64,000 nt of DNA from Nicotiana tabacum (lineage: Eukaryota > Streptophyta > Magnoliopsida > Solanales > Solanaceae), in assembly GCF_000715075.1 (NCBI RefSeq), contig NC_134102.1, positions 45,827,348 through 45,891,347 on the forward strand, read 5' to 3'. Positions 35,059-46,029 of this stretch are shown here, one piece after another; within the stretch, counting starts at the first letter, position 1; each line of letters begins with the position of its first letter. The notes under the pieces are model-generated. The model saw only the letters and a list, made by a program, of their open reading frames with translations. It made no database searches and had not been told where the DNA came from. The translations under genes and the position numbers were made by a program.

Positions 35059-36355
35059 CTGTGGATGAGCAGAGTTCATTTAGGGTACATTGGTAGGCCT
35101 AATGAGGATGTGGATTCTACATCGGGTCAGATCTATTGACTCATCATGATTATTATTGATGGGTGTGTCATTCTATTGGAGTTGAGCTTGTTCATGTTCT
35201 GATATGTTCTATGTCTTACTCTTCTATGCTACGATGGGTGGCGATTTGTTGGCTAATTATACACATGATGCGGTTCTATTTGGGCCTCGTGACAAAATTC
35301 GAGAAAATGATTTTTGGGGTGTTGAATGGTTGGTTGCGCCTTGGTTATGGTCTTTTGATTATGGTAAATTGTGATATTCCATTATCCATGGTTATGGTCA
35401 TGCACACCGTGAGTTTGTTATTTATATGCACATGGATTTTTATATTGAGCATCATGGTTCGAGGTTTTTTTATGTGGACCGGTGTTTGGATTGGGTCACG
35501 CACTGCAGCAGAGTTAGGATGGGATATGATCCTTTGTGTTAGATCCGTGTGTCTTGGTTTTACTATGTCCTATGGGTTCATAGCATTGCGCTTGTGGTAT
35601 TTGTTGAGCTTGTGGGACAGCTCTCTCTCATCTGATTCACTTTCCATTTTTTAGTACACTTGAGTTGTTGCTTCTTGGTGCACGAATTGTAAGGCATGTG
35701 GATGTAGATGATATTTGTGTGGAGTGTCGGTTGAGCAACTTGTACTGGATGAGATGAGGGTATTGGACCTGAAACGAGTGTTGTTAGATTTGATTGCGTT
35801 ATGTTTCAAAGAATAATGTCACTAATCACATTAGAATTTTTTCTATCATTCTTGTCGGGCGCGAGAGCTCCATAACTTGTTTATATGATTAGTGGTTATG
35901 AGTTTTTGCATGTGTCTTTCATCATCGGTTGTGTACAAAGATTATAAACATGGTATTAGTTGATATGAGGTTTATTATCGGTACCAAGTTTGTTTTTGAG
36001 CAGCTACTGTGATCGAAAATTATTGCGACGAGTATGTGATTTATGTTGTATATTAGATGATTAGATCTTGGGTTATGATTATGGCTTGATACAACTTGTT
36101 CAGACTTATACAGTATGTAGATACGAGATTCGGGTCTTGTAATGAATTCCTGATGTTGGAAATTGGGTTTTAAGGCTTATGGACTAAGGTTAAAGTAAGG
36201 ATCTTTATTTATGTTATGTTGTCGTGCTTATATGGATTGCGGTGACGTGGTATCACCCCCCGAGTTTGTCCATGGTGAGTTTACATAGTTATTTGATGGC
36301 TTTGGAATGACTCTCGGCACGTTCAAGGACGAACTTATATTTAAGTGATGGAGAA
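35059..36355 (+). other. Internal 3' region of a + strand GTCG-group element
   Basis: No recognisable gag or pol. The right part (GGTGACGTGGTATCACCCC near 36240, then GTTCAAGGACGAACTTA and a TTTAAGTGATGGAGAA tract) is the 3' end of the internal region, as in the minus-strand relative at 26655-27206. An open frame at 35163-35654 encodes 163 hydrophobic, Trp/Met/Leu-rich residues (for example LVTKFEKMIF and MWTGVWIGSRT). I do not recognise it; GT-rich composition alone could produce it. The left end abuts the LTR at 35058. Confidence 0.55.
36322..36355 (+). promoter_or_regulatory. AAGGACGAAC box and polypurine tract
   Basis: TTCAAGGACGAACTTA, then TTTAAGTGATGGAGAA directly before the LTR at 36356. 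The tract is interrupted by T. Confidence 0.65.
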
Positions 36356-37420
36356 TGTAACGACCCAACCAGTCATTTTGAGAATTCACATTTCGTTCAA
36401 CTTTTTGAGGTCTTGAGTAGCTTCATAGGATGGATTATGACTTGTGTGAATCGTCAGTTTTATTTTTTCCGATGATTCGAGATAGATTTGGAAGAATGAT
36501 TCTCAACTAGGAAGCTTTAAGTTGGAAGAGTTTACCAAGTATGACTTTTGTATATTTGGCCTCGATCGGAGTTTTGATGGTTCTCTTAGGTCCGGATAAT
36601 GATTCGATCGGAGTTTTGCATTTCGGTATTTCTAGAAGGTTTCGACACTATTAGGCAAACATTGGCAATTTGAAGGTTTGGAAGGTTCATAGGTTTGATC
36701 GGGAGTTAACTTTGATGATATCGGGTTTGGAGTATAGTTTCGGGAGTTGAAATAGGTTTATTATGTGATTTGGAACTTGTGTGCGCAATTTAAGGTCATT
36801 CCGAGTTGATTTGATATGGTTCGGCAGGGTTTTTGAAGTTGAATGTTCAAAAGTTCATTAAGTTCGATTTAATGTGTGATTCGTGGTTTTGATGTTGTAT
36901 GGGTTATTTGAGGCCTTGAGTAGGTCTGTGTTATGTTTTGATACTTGTTGGCATGTTTGGACGGGGTCCCGAGGGAGGCTCGGGTATGTTTCCGACGAGT
37001 TTCGAATTAATTTGGTCATGTTGGCAGTTCTAGTGTTGGTTCTTAGCACCTGCTCGTATTTAGCCGCAGGTGCGGACGGGCTTATGCAATGGAATGGTCG
37101 CTTCTACGAAGATGAAGTGTCTTGGTGAGTTTTGCTTTTGCGGAGGGTTAAGTGCAGATGCGGAATGCTTCTGCCTGGACTGGGTCACTTCTGCAAGAGT
37201 GGGGCGTGACATGGGTGTCTGCTTCTATGGTTGAGCATGCGCTTCTTTGGCATCACAGATGCAGAAGATATTTGCGTAGCTGCTGTCTGGGTCCTTTAAG
37301 ATGTAGTCGCGTATGCGATAATTGTGCTCGCAAATACGAGGCCGCAGGTGCAATATTTTGCCCACAAATGCAGAAATGCTGGGCAGAAGCGTAAATATCG
37401 AGGTTTAGGTCTATTTTAAC
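36356..37420 (+). mobile_element. 3' LTR of the GTCG-group element, left part
   Basis: It starts TGTAACGACCCAACCAGTC and carries the LTR U3 through the array at 37040-37395. It is interrupted near 37420 by an inserted element (37420-41695) and resumes at 41696. Roughly 300 bp present in the opposite-strand relative between its array and the GGCTGGACTCG block are absent, so DNA was lost at the junction. Confidence 0.75.
37040..37395. repeat. U3 array with CGCAGGTGCGG/CTTCTGC motifs
   Basis: TTAGCCGCAGGTGCGGACG, GTGCAGATGCGGAATGC, GAGGCCGCAGGTGC and CAAATGCAGAAATGC cluster here. It matches the vocabulary of the array at 19545-19940 in the opposite-strand relative. Cysteine-rich open frames over it are compositional. 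Confidence 0.55.
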
Positions 37421-37562
37421 ACAACTTGAGATTTGGAGATCAAAATTGGGAGTTAGTCAAATTTGAGGGCTTGTGATGTGTGAAAGAAGAGATGAATTTT
37501 GTTGGGTGTTTTAAGTAGACTCTACCACTCATTCAAGGACGAATGATCCTAAGTGGGGAGGA
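37421..37562 (+). other. Internal 3' end of an inserted element
   Basis: GGGAGTTAGTCAAATTTGAGG matches the internal region of the element near 55828. CATTCAAGGACGAATGATCC and AAGTGGGGAGGA follow and touch the LTR at 37563. The rest of the internal region is missing, so only the 3' end of this element remains here. Confidence 0.7.
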
Positions 37563-37719
37563 TGTAAGTCCCCATAAAATTTCGCAAAGGAGTTCGAGTT
37601 TTAGGGTGCCGAGGTAGGCTAATATGTTCGAAGCTAGTAGTTAGTTAATCAAGCTCTCCGTGGTACAGACTTTTGGATTGAAGAATGCACTGAGGAGTTG
37701 ATAGAATTTTTTGGTAGGA

Positions 37720-37977
37720 GAAGGCAATTCTACGGTCAGTTTCATGACCACAGAACTATTTTGCGGGCCGCATAATCATCGCGGAGTTGAGTAGAGAATT
37801 TGTTGAATTTTGAAGGTTGTTCTGCGGTCCATTATGTGATCGCATAGTTGTTTCGCGGTCCACACATCCGTCACAGATTTGGCATGTAGAATTTTGGAGA
37901 GTGATTTTGCGGTCAACTCTGCAGCCGCATAAGTGGTCTGCGGACCACAGATCTGTCACAGATCGGTCCAGACCAGT
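37720..37977. repeat. U3 palindrome array, left half
   Basis: GCGGGCCGCATAATC, TTCTGCGGTCCATTATG, GTTTCGCGGTCC and CTCTGCAGCCGCATAAG are present. The array continues at 40364 after the inserted solo LTR. Confidence 0.7.
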
Positions 37978-37982
37978 CCAGT
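37978..37982 (+). repeat. Target-site duplication CCAGT, left copy
   Basis: CCAGT directly precedes the solo LTR at 37983 and is repeated directly after it at 40364-40368. Confidence 0.9.
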
Positions 37983-38099
37983 TGTAAGGCCCCGTAAAGT
38001 TTTGCAAAAGAAAATAATGTTTCATGGTGCTGGACCAGCTCGGACTTTTTGGGTTAAACTATGCATCGGAAAGTAAAGGAATAATTTTGGCAAAAAAAT

Positions 38100-38363
38100 G
38101 CGTTTCTGTGGTCCATTATGAGACTTCAGAATCACTCTGCGGGCCGCATAATGGCCGCAGAAGTGAGGTAGGAGAGGGCCAGTTTTGGATGAAATTTTGC
38201 GGTCGACTATGCGATCGCATAACTATTCTGCGGTCCATTATGCGACCACAGAACAGGTCATCGGACCACATAGTGACCACAGACACGGACAAGTTTTTGG
38301 CTGTTTTGGTCACCGATAATACGACCGATATGCGGTCCGCATATCGATTATGCGATCACAGAC
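38100..38363. repeat. U3 palindrome array of the solo LTR
   Basis: Motifs include CTCTGCGGGCCGCATAATGG, TGCGGTCGACTATGCGATCG, TTCTGCGGTCCATTATGCG and ATATGCGGTCCGCATATCG. It ends about 50 bp before TTAAATA at 38413-38419. A GGGTTTTTAAAACCC inverted repeat lies between them. Confidence 0.75.
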
Positions 38364-39177
38364 CTTGTTCCAGAGCTCCATTTTTGGGTTTTTAAAACCC
38401 GACCCTTCTTCGTTAAATACAATCTTTGGGCCATTTTTGAGCAATAATCTCAGATATTTTAGAGTGAGAGAGAGTGATCTAGAGTGAGAAGGTGTTCTTC
38501 AATAATTGTTCTTCAATTCTTGCCCAAGTTTTGAAAGATTAAGAAGGGAAACTCACTAGGTCTTCATCCTAGAGGTAAGATTCTACACCCTAACCCTCAA
38601 TTTCGAATTTTGTCTAGAAATGGGTAATTAGCAAGATAATTTTTGGGCATGAGAGTTGTTTATTTTACATGCATGTGTTATCAAATGGTGTAGGAAGATT
38701 GTTGAGCTAAAAATGGTAGAGATTGGGTTGTGAGATGATAGAATCCTCCATAAAAGGACCTTGACACCTTAATGCATACCTAGTGTTTGATAAAATACTC
38801 AAATGAGCTATAACCATGATTATCTTCTTAATTTTGGTTCATTTTGTTATATTTCAAAAATATATTGAAGTTGTTAAGAATCCAGGAACATTTAGAGTGT
38901 AAGAAAGCTCAAGTGAGGTATGTTGGCTAAACACTTCTTTAAGAATTGGAATTCCCATTATCCTTGTAAGTTCCAAGATATTGATTACAAATCGAGTATT
39001 CCGATAAGTTTTGTGATAAAGATATATGTTCAGTTCGTGTTTCAAATGCTCTTATCATGTTGCATTATAAATTGAGGATGTGTTCCAAACTATGGATTGT
39101 GTATCCACATGTTATAATTTCAAGTCGTGACTTATGTGAAAGTTATTATGCCAAGTTGTGTAGAGATTGGGATTGTG

Positions 39178-39660
39178 ATACACCTCTACTTGCATATATT
39201 GGGGTGAGGCGGCATGACCGCTTTGTGTAGGGATTATTGTATTGTGGGACTGCACCTCCACCCGCATACATTGGGGTGAGGCGGTACGACCGCTTTGTGT
39301 ATAGTTTTCGTATTGTTGTGGCACGACCACCCACATATATATATATATATATATTGGGGTGAAGCGGCATAGCCGCTTTGTGTTGGTATTGGTATCATTA
39401 ATGCATTTCCACCCGCATACATTGGGGTGAGGCGGCGTAGCCGCTTTGTGTTGGTATTGGTATCATTGATGCATTTCCACCCGCATACATTGGGGTGAGG
39501 TGGCATAGCCGCTTTGTGTAGGTTCTTGGTACTGTGGTTATACGTCCACCCGCATGCATTGGGGTGAGGCGGCGGGGCCGCTTGAGTAGAGTTGTGGTAT
39601 TGTACTTACACCTCCACCTTCATACATCGGGTGAGGCGGTGGGGCCGTTTTGTGTGAAGA
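39178..39660 (+). repeat. Minisatellite, about 65-80 bp unit, seven copies
   Basis: Units start near 39182, 39245, 39325, 39404, 39473, 39541 and 39611. The core is CCACCCGCATACATTGGGGT followed by GAGGCGGC(A/G)NGGCCGCTTTG and GTGT. The GCGGC..GCCGC part can form a short stem in most units. One unit has gained an (AT)n run (about 39333-39354). Confidence 0.85.
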
Positions 39661-39863
39661 TGGTTACAGAGGATCTCATCTTAAATCCTATAAATGATAT
39701 TAATAACTCTCAATAAGCTTGCTCTGGCTTAAACGGTTAGCTATATCATGCTATTTTCGCCCTGATTCATCATATTCATATTGTATTTCTAAATTCTTAA
39801 ATTGGTTTTTGGTTTTCATACTAGTACTATTCGACGGTACTAACATCCCTTTTGCCGGGGGTG

Positions 39864-39885
39864 CTGCATCTTTAAAGGGATGCAG
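39864..39885. other. Conserved LTR hairpin CTGCATC..GATGCAG
   Basis: Perfect 7 bp arms with an 8-base loop (TTTAAAGG), just after GCCGGGGGTG. It lies in the block shared by GGGGCG-group LTRs. Confidence 0.6.
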
Positions 39886-40363
39886 GTGGTTCCACAGCAT
39901 GAGGTATCGATCAGTGATAGCAGTACACCTTCTTCCCAGCTAACTTGGTGAGCCCCACTTCATTCCGGGGTCATGTACCTTTTGTTCCTTGTGTATTCTG
40001 TTTGAGGTATAGCCGGGGCCTTGTTGCTGGCATTATCATTGTACTCTTCTTTATCTATAGAGGCTCCGTAGACATAGTGTGGGTTGTATATTGGTGATGG
40101 GAAGTCAAACTCGTTATGTTGTATTTGAATTACTATTTCCACTTCAGATTATGAAAAATGTGTGGAATTGAGACTTTAAAAATGATGAGAACTATTGGTA
40201 ATGAATTGGTATTGTAGACATGATCACGTTTTTGTCTAATAAATGAAATTAGGTATTATCTTCATTCGTGGATGAGTTTGGGAAGAAGGAAATCTAACAG
40301 GTTTGCTCGGTCGGGTTCACTCGGTTGAGCGCCGGTCACGCTCCTTAGTTTTGGGGTGTGACA

Positions 40364-40368
40364 CCAGT
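40364..40368 (+). repeat. Target-site duplication CCAGT, right copy
   Basis: This matches 37978-37982 exactly. Confidence 0.9.
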
Positions 40369-41199
40369 TCTTGGCATCATTTTCGCGGTCCATTTTGCGG
40401 GCCGCATATCTGTTATGCGGTCCATTCTGCGACCGTAGACCTGAGTTCGGAGGGTCCATTTTCCTATTTTTATAACCCGACCCCATTTTGATAAATAGCC
40501 TTAGGGGCTCATTTTGAAGCAAATGTCTGATGATTTTAGAGAGAGAAGGAGGAAACCTAGCATTCTAATAACCCATTCTTGCACTAATCTTCAAGAATCA
40601 AGGAAGCCAATCACTAGATTATCATCTATCCGGGTAAGGGTGGGTCATAAGGTCCAGACCCAAAACTACACGTGTCGGTGTAGGGGTGGATTGTGATTAT
40701 TCCCCTTATTTAGGATGAGATTGAAATATTGACGTGATTGTGATTATTCCCCTTAATTGGTATGATATTGATATTATCTATGAATTAGAAAGTCAACCCA
40801 TACGGCATATGTGGGAGGGCATCCTCGCCGATATGGTGGAGATTGGACGCCTTATTGCGCACATGGTGGTACTACTCTTGGTAACACTTTTTTTTTTGCA
40901 TCACATGTCAAACCACATTGTTCGCGTGTAGATGGACTAGACGATCGGGCGTGATCGGAATCTGTGCTAAAACACACGATTGTATATCGGTGCTAATGAA
41001 CTCCCAACCAAGAATATATATTATTTTCGTATTTTGAAAATTGTTATATTTTAACTAGGCATTTGTATATTGTTGACTGTGACTTGCTGTTTCTATGGTT
41101 TTCCCTTTTCTTATATTGGCATTCTATTTTGAAAGAGGACATTTAGCTTTACATACTAGTACTATTCCGTATGTACTAACGCCCCTTTTACCGTGGGCG

Positions 41200-41220
41200 G
41201 TGCATCTTCAATGGATGCAC
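41200..41220. other. Conserved LTR hairpin with matched changes in both arms
   Basis: The arms here are GTGCATC and GATGCAC with a 7-base loop. Related LTRs have CTGCATC and GATGCAG, so the outer pair changed from C-G to G-C while pairing was kept. An adjacent CGCCC..GGGCG pair sits just upstream. Confidence 0.6.
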
Positions 41221-41695
41221 GTGGTTCGTCAGCGGGCGGTTTTGATTCTCGTTAGTAGTTACTCTTTATTCAGAAGATTTTGGTGAGTTCTACTATGTTC
41301 CGGGATTCATGTGATTTGACGTTGTACTTTATGTTTTGAGGTATAGCCGGGGCCTTTTCGCCGGCACTTCCATACTACTCTTATGTTGTACTTAGAGGCT
41401 CCGTAGACAGGTTGTGGGTGGTGTATGTTGTTGTGAATTAAACTAGTAAGTGTTGGTATTTGGGAAAACATGTATTTCATCATATCTATAAACTTATAAT
41501 ATTTTGGAAATCATAAATGAATATCCTTTAGTAATGGAAAAGATTGTGGAACACTTGACTCTTCTCATGTCTATCACTTGTTCTGATTCTTATATTGTTA
41601 ATGGGCAAGGTTGGGTAGAAGGCATCTAGCAGGCTTGTTTAACCGGGATATCTCGATTGAGCGTCAGTCGCGCTCCCCGAGGTTGGGGCATAATA

Positions 41696-43529
41696 GTTGG
41701 ACTCGTAATTGAATGGGTTGTCGGAATTTGTAAGTTTTGTCAGGTTTCGAGGTGCGGGCCCGTGTTTGACCTTTTGGTCATCATTGATAATTGATTAAAG
41801 ATTCAAACTTTATCATTTGGATTTGTCTCCAATGGTATTATTTGATGTTTTGAGTTTTTTTTGGGCTAGTTTCAAGCCGTTTAGAGGTTGATACGCGCGG
41901 GATGGCATTTCTAGAGTGTTGTTTTGGCTTGCTCAGTATTTATTTTGACCTGGTTGAGGTAATAATCTTTCCAAAACATGGTTTAGGCACTAGGTTCCTG
42001 AATTATTTGTGATAGCTACGTGCTATGGGTGTGCATATGTGTGGGGTTTGAGCCCATGTGAGAGCACCGAGGTATTTATCCATACTCGAGGTAGTGTTTA
42101 GGCTATGATATACGTAGAATTGACCGTTAGGCTTTAAGATATAATTTTTCTCATATTTGTAATGTTGTTGTGAACTATTTGAACCATGTTTGATACTATT
42201 AGGAGGCTAATTCCCTCAATAAACTTGGTAATTGCTATTCCTGTGATGAAATTGCCGATTTGAGCTATGATAGCACACTTTGAGCATGCCTAAACGATAT
42301 CATGATATTATACCAGTCCAAGAGCATGAAATCTGATAATTTTGCATAATATACATGTGTTCTTATATACTTGCTTCTGTGTGATATGATTTGGATTGGA
42401 TGCCTGGGACCACGCCATGCGGATTGTTTTGTTATGCATGCGACCACGCGGGGTGGATTGTGTTGTTATGCGTATGATCACGCCGGACGGATTGTAGTGT
42501 TATGCTTGTGACTACGTTAGGCAGATTGTGTTGTTATGCCTGTGACCACACCGGGAGGATTGTGTTGATATGCCTGTGACCACGCCGGGAGGATTGTGAT
42601 ATAGCATGTGACCACGCCAGGCGGATCCACTATATTGAGCATGTGACCACATCGGGCGGATTATGATATTGAGTCTTTGACCATTCCGGGCTGGTAGCAC
42701 GTTTAATTGGTTGTGCTTGTGTGTGGATAAGTATCCATCCTCCTAGGGTCACCCTCTCATGTTTCTCTCTTGATGGTGTACACGTGGATTATGTGAAACC
42801 AACGGGTTTCTTGTTGATGTGAGCTCTGGCAGAGCTGGTTACTATATTTGGATCGGGTCGCACGCTGCAACAGGCCTTATTGTATTATTGTTATTGGATC
42901 GGGTTGCGCACCACCACGTACTGATATTTGGTTATTGCCTTTCATCTTTACTTGTAATTTCCTTGATTGTCTCCCTGATTTACTTTCACATCTTCTTTAT
43001 ATGCTAGATTGTTAACTAGGTAGAACACTTTAGAAACAAAGAATCGTGAGAAATATAGTGGTTTTACCTGAGATTTCCTGATTTGATCATATAATTGTTC
43101 TATACTTGTTGAAATTATGAACTGTACAGGTGTTGGTGAGTATCATTTATAGTTCTTGCTTCTTTTACCTCACCTAGGTTAGTAAGGATAATTATTGAGT
43201 ACACGGGCGCGATTCTACTCATACTACACTTCTGCATCTTGTGTACAGATCTTGGAGTTGTTGCTGCTTTGTATGGTGGAGGCTGGCATTGAAGATGTAC
43301 CCGCGTTCCAGTTATGGCTATCACTTGTCCTTGGTATCTTTAGATTTGAATTATGTTCATGTATATTCCAGACAAATGTTGTAATTATTTCAATTCAGTT
43401 TTGTAAATCTAAGTCTTAGTGGCTCATGATTTGTTTCTCATTAATCTCATTTGGATTGTGTTATTGTTAACTGGCTACCTAGGGCTGGGTTAGGTGTCAC
43501 CACGACTAGTTGGATTTTGGGTCGTGACA
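41696..43529 (+). mobile_element. 3' LTR of the GTCG-group element, right part
   Basis: It resumes with GTTGGACTCGTAATTG, the counterpart of GGCTGGACTCG in the relative at 18699-20559, and ends TTGGGTCGTGACA at 43529. It contains a 34 bp minisatellite (42400-42690) and the R/U5 blocks also seen in the tandem units at 1-1522. Confidence 0.8.
42400..42690 (+). repeat. Minisatellite, about 34 bp unit, eight to nine copies
   Basis: The unit is GACCACGCCGGGCGGATTGT followed by G(T)TGTTATGCNTGT. Copies begin near 42408, 42443, 42476, 42510, 42544, 42579, 42610, 42643 and 42678, with spacing 29-36 bp. CG sites vary, consistent with decay. Confidence 0.85.
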
Positions 43530-45028
43530 CAAGGTGAGGGTGAACTATGTGAGTAGAAATTTCTAAACTAACCAACCAGGTAGCTAAGATAGAAATGGGT
43601 CGAGGGCATCAGATGCAACAGGTTCAGAGGATGCCATATGTTGTGAAATTTGTGGAGAAGGTCATACGCGGACCAATGTCCGATGAATCCAGAATCTATT
43701 TATTATGTGGGCCAGTAGTGGTCTAATGAACCAAAATGCACAATATGGGAGTACTTATAATCCCAACTAGAGGAACCACCCAAATTTCTCATGGGTAGGA
43801 AACCAGGCTAGTCAAAATCAATATAGACCCCAAGGAAACTACAACCAGCCCCAAAGGCCACCACAACAGGTAGAAGAAAGTACCAATGATATGTTGAAAA
43901 AGATATAAATTGATAACCAGCAACTTCAAACAGACAACCAGCAACTGAGGACTGATTTTCGAAATTTAGAAAGGCAGATTAGGTAGTTAGCTGCACAACA
44001 AAATACCTAACCTACCGGAGCACTCCCAAGTGATGCTGAGAAGAATGCCATTGAAAAAGTGTAAGCAACTAATCTAAGAAGTGGGAAAGCATTGGAGGAG
44101 GTTCTACCTAAAAAATATGTGCCTAAAGAAGTTTTGAAAGATTGGTACCTAAATCGGAGGTAGACGCTAAAAGGAAAGATAATGAACACGGGCAGAACAT
44201 AGAGTTAAGGCCATCACCGCCTTTTCCTCAAAGATTGCAAAAGTAGAAAGATGAGTCCAAGTATAAAAAATTCTTAGATATCTTGAGCTATGTGTGGGTT
44301 AATCTACCTTTGAGATGAGTGCTGCAAGACATTCCTAAATATGCCAAGTACCTAAGAGACATTGTGCCCAACAAACAAAGGTTGACAAAGTTTCAAATGG
44401 TTGCACTTATTGAGGAGTGCAGTGCTAGAGTATAGAGTAAGATCCCACCTAAATTAAAGGATCCCGGTTGTTTTACAATCCCCTGGGAGATCGGAAAACA
44501 TGAGGTTGGTAGAGCCATGTGCGATCTAGGAGAGAGCATTAATTTGATGCCACTATCAGTGTTCAAGCAGCTCAATCTTGGAGCCCCCATGCCTACTACT
44601 ATAAGTCTATAGCTAGCAGATCGGTCATTAGTTATGCCTGAAGGAATTATTGAAGATGTGCTGGTGCGAGTGGGGAAGTTTATCTATCCCGCCGATTTCT
44701 TTATTTTTTACTACATGGCCGATGAAGAGGTTCCAATTATTTTGGGGCGACCATTCTTGGCCGTTGAAGGGGCAATTATTGATGTGAGGGAGGGCAAACT
44801 AAAGATGAGAGTGCATGATGAATAAATCACATTTAATGTGTACAAGGCGCTTAACCTTCCTAAGCATTATGAGGATTTGTGCATGATCTGTGTGGTAAAA
44901 TCGAAGTTGATAGAGCAGGGTCTTTATGTGGAGCCTATTGGCATCAAAAATAAAATCGAGTTAGAAGAAATGGTGTTGCGATTTGAATGTGTAAAGGTAA
45001 AAGAGAAAAGGGTTAGAGAGGGAAAATG
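43530..45028 (+). pseudogene. Athila-type gag-protease remnant
   Basis: The frame is broken but readable. A zinc-knuckle start CEICGEGH (43642-43665) loses its last Cys by a frameshift. A Gln-rich region with QNQYRPQGNYNQPQRPPQQV-like codons follows. KFLDILSYVWVNLPLR and YAKYLRDIV come next, then the protease: KHEVGRAMCDLGESINLMPL (about 44495-44555), [11 protein letters not shown] (44730-44765) and LKMRVHDE. The usual DLGAS site has Glu for Ala. The last segment (44838-45028) continues NVYKALNLPKHYEDLC. The 5' LTR and the first part of gag are missing, replaced by the LTR ending at 43529. Confidence 0.88.
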
Positions 45029-45961
45029 AGATCCTCCTAGAGCACGCAAAAAGGCAAAACTCCATGGAAAGCGGAGGAAGCGAAAGCGCCCAGCCTGAGC
45101 AGAGTAGCAGAGTCATGTCACGACTACAAATAAGGTGCTTGTTGGGAGGCAACCCATCATATATTTTATTTATTTGTATTTTTATTTTTTTCAGAGTTAC
45201 GTTTTGTTTGTTTTTATTTTGCAGATTAGGGGAAGTCTGGGTACCCGAAGTTGAAGCTGAGGAGCATGTTTGAGCTTAAGTGTGGGGTCATCCCGACCCT
45301 TAATATTGAGGATCATGTTTCTTTCTAGGCCTTAGTGGATCTCAGGGAGTATTTCTCATCCTTATTTTAATATATTTCTCAATATTCCACGCATCGAGGA
45401 CTATGCATAACATAAGTATGGGGTAGGGGAACTACTTTCTGAGTGTAATTGTATAAAGGTTTTCTTTTTCATTAGTTTTTTTGGAACCCATAGTTAGTAG
45501 TAGTATAGTTTAGAGTAGTAGACTTATAAAAAATTGGAAAAACAAAATCAAAGAAAGCTCGGACTTTTCCCGACGATGGATCTCTTGGACAACTTTCTTG
45601 AGGGATAAAGGTCCGATTAAAAATACCAAAAAGATTTTCTTTTTCTTTTATTAGGATAGTTAGGTAGTAATTCCCTTAGTTTTTCTTTGAACGCCGGTTC
45701 TTTTTCTGTGAGTTACTCTAGATACCTGTTGGCATGTTTGAATCCGGCACATTAGGATATGGCATGCACTCTGTCTTCCTGTTATATTTGATTTGAATTG
45801 TGATGCTTAAATTAAATAAATAGCTTACTCTGTGATGCCTATTCTCAGTTGTTTGACTTGAATGCCATCTAGTGCATTATTGCTTAAAATTTCTCAACTA
45901 TATGAGCTTTCTTGACTTGAGAGTAGAACATAACCATTTTGATTGAGTCATGTGCAATGTA

Positions 45962-46029
<68 letters not shown>

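Larger units (their letters stand above)
37983..40363 (+). mobile_element. Solo LTR, GGGGCG group, with target duplication
   Basis: Length 2381 bp, TGTAAGGCCCCGTAAAG to GGGGTGTGACA, flanked by CCAGT on both sides. There is no internal sequence, so the two original LTRs recombined and removed the body. It is closely related to the LTR at 32614-35058. It has a palindrome array at 38100-38363, TTAAATA box at 38413, seven-copy minisatellite at 39178-39660 and hairpin block at 39846-39975. Confidence 0.93.
37563..41695 (+). mobile_element. 3' LTR (GGGGCG group) split by a solo LTR
   Basis: It starts TGTAAGTCCCCATAAAA after a clean purine tract and ends GGTTGGGGCATAATA, a decayed GGGGCGTGACA. Removing the solo LTR and one target copy leaves about 1.75 kb. 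The split falls inside its palindrome array (37720-37977 and 40364-40445). A TATA-like GATAAATAG at 40490 and the hairpin at 41200-41220 follow. Confidence 0.8.

Noticed and set aside
36883..37394. Cys/Trp-rich open frames of about 80 residues resembling secreted peptides
   Set aside because: They lie on LTR U3 and its array; no conserved signal or cysteine spacing.
42400..42690. Possible CRISPR-like array (regular 34 bp units)
   Set aside because: Units are contiguous degenerate tandem repeats without unique spacers, in a plant LTR.
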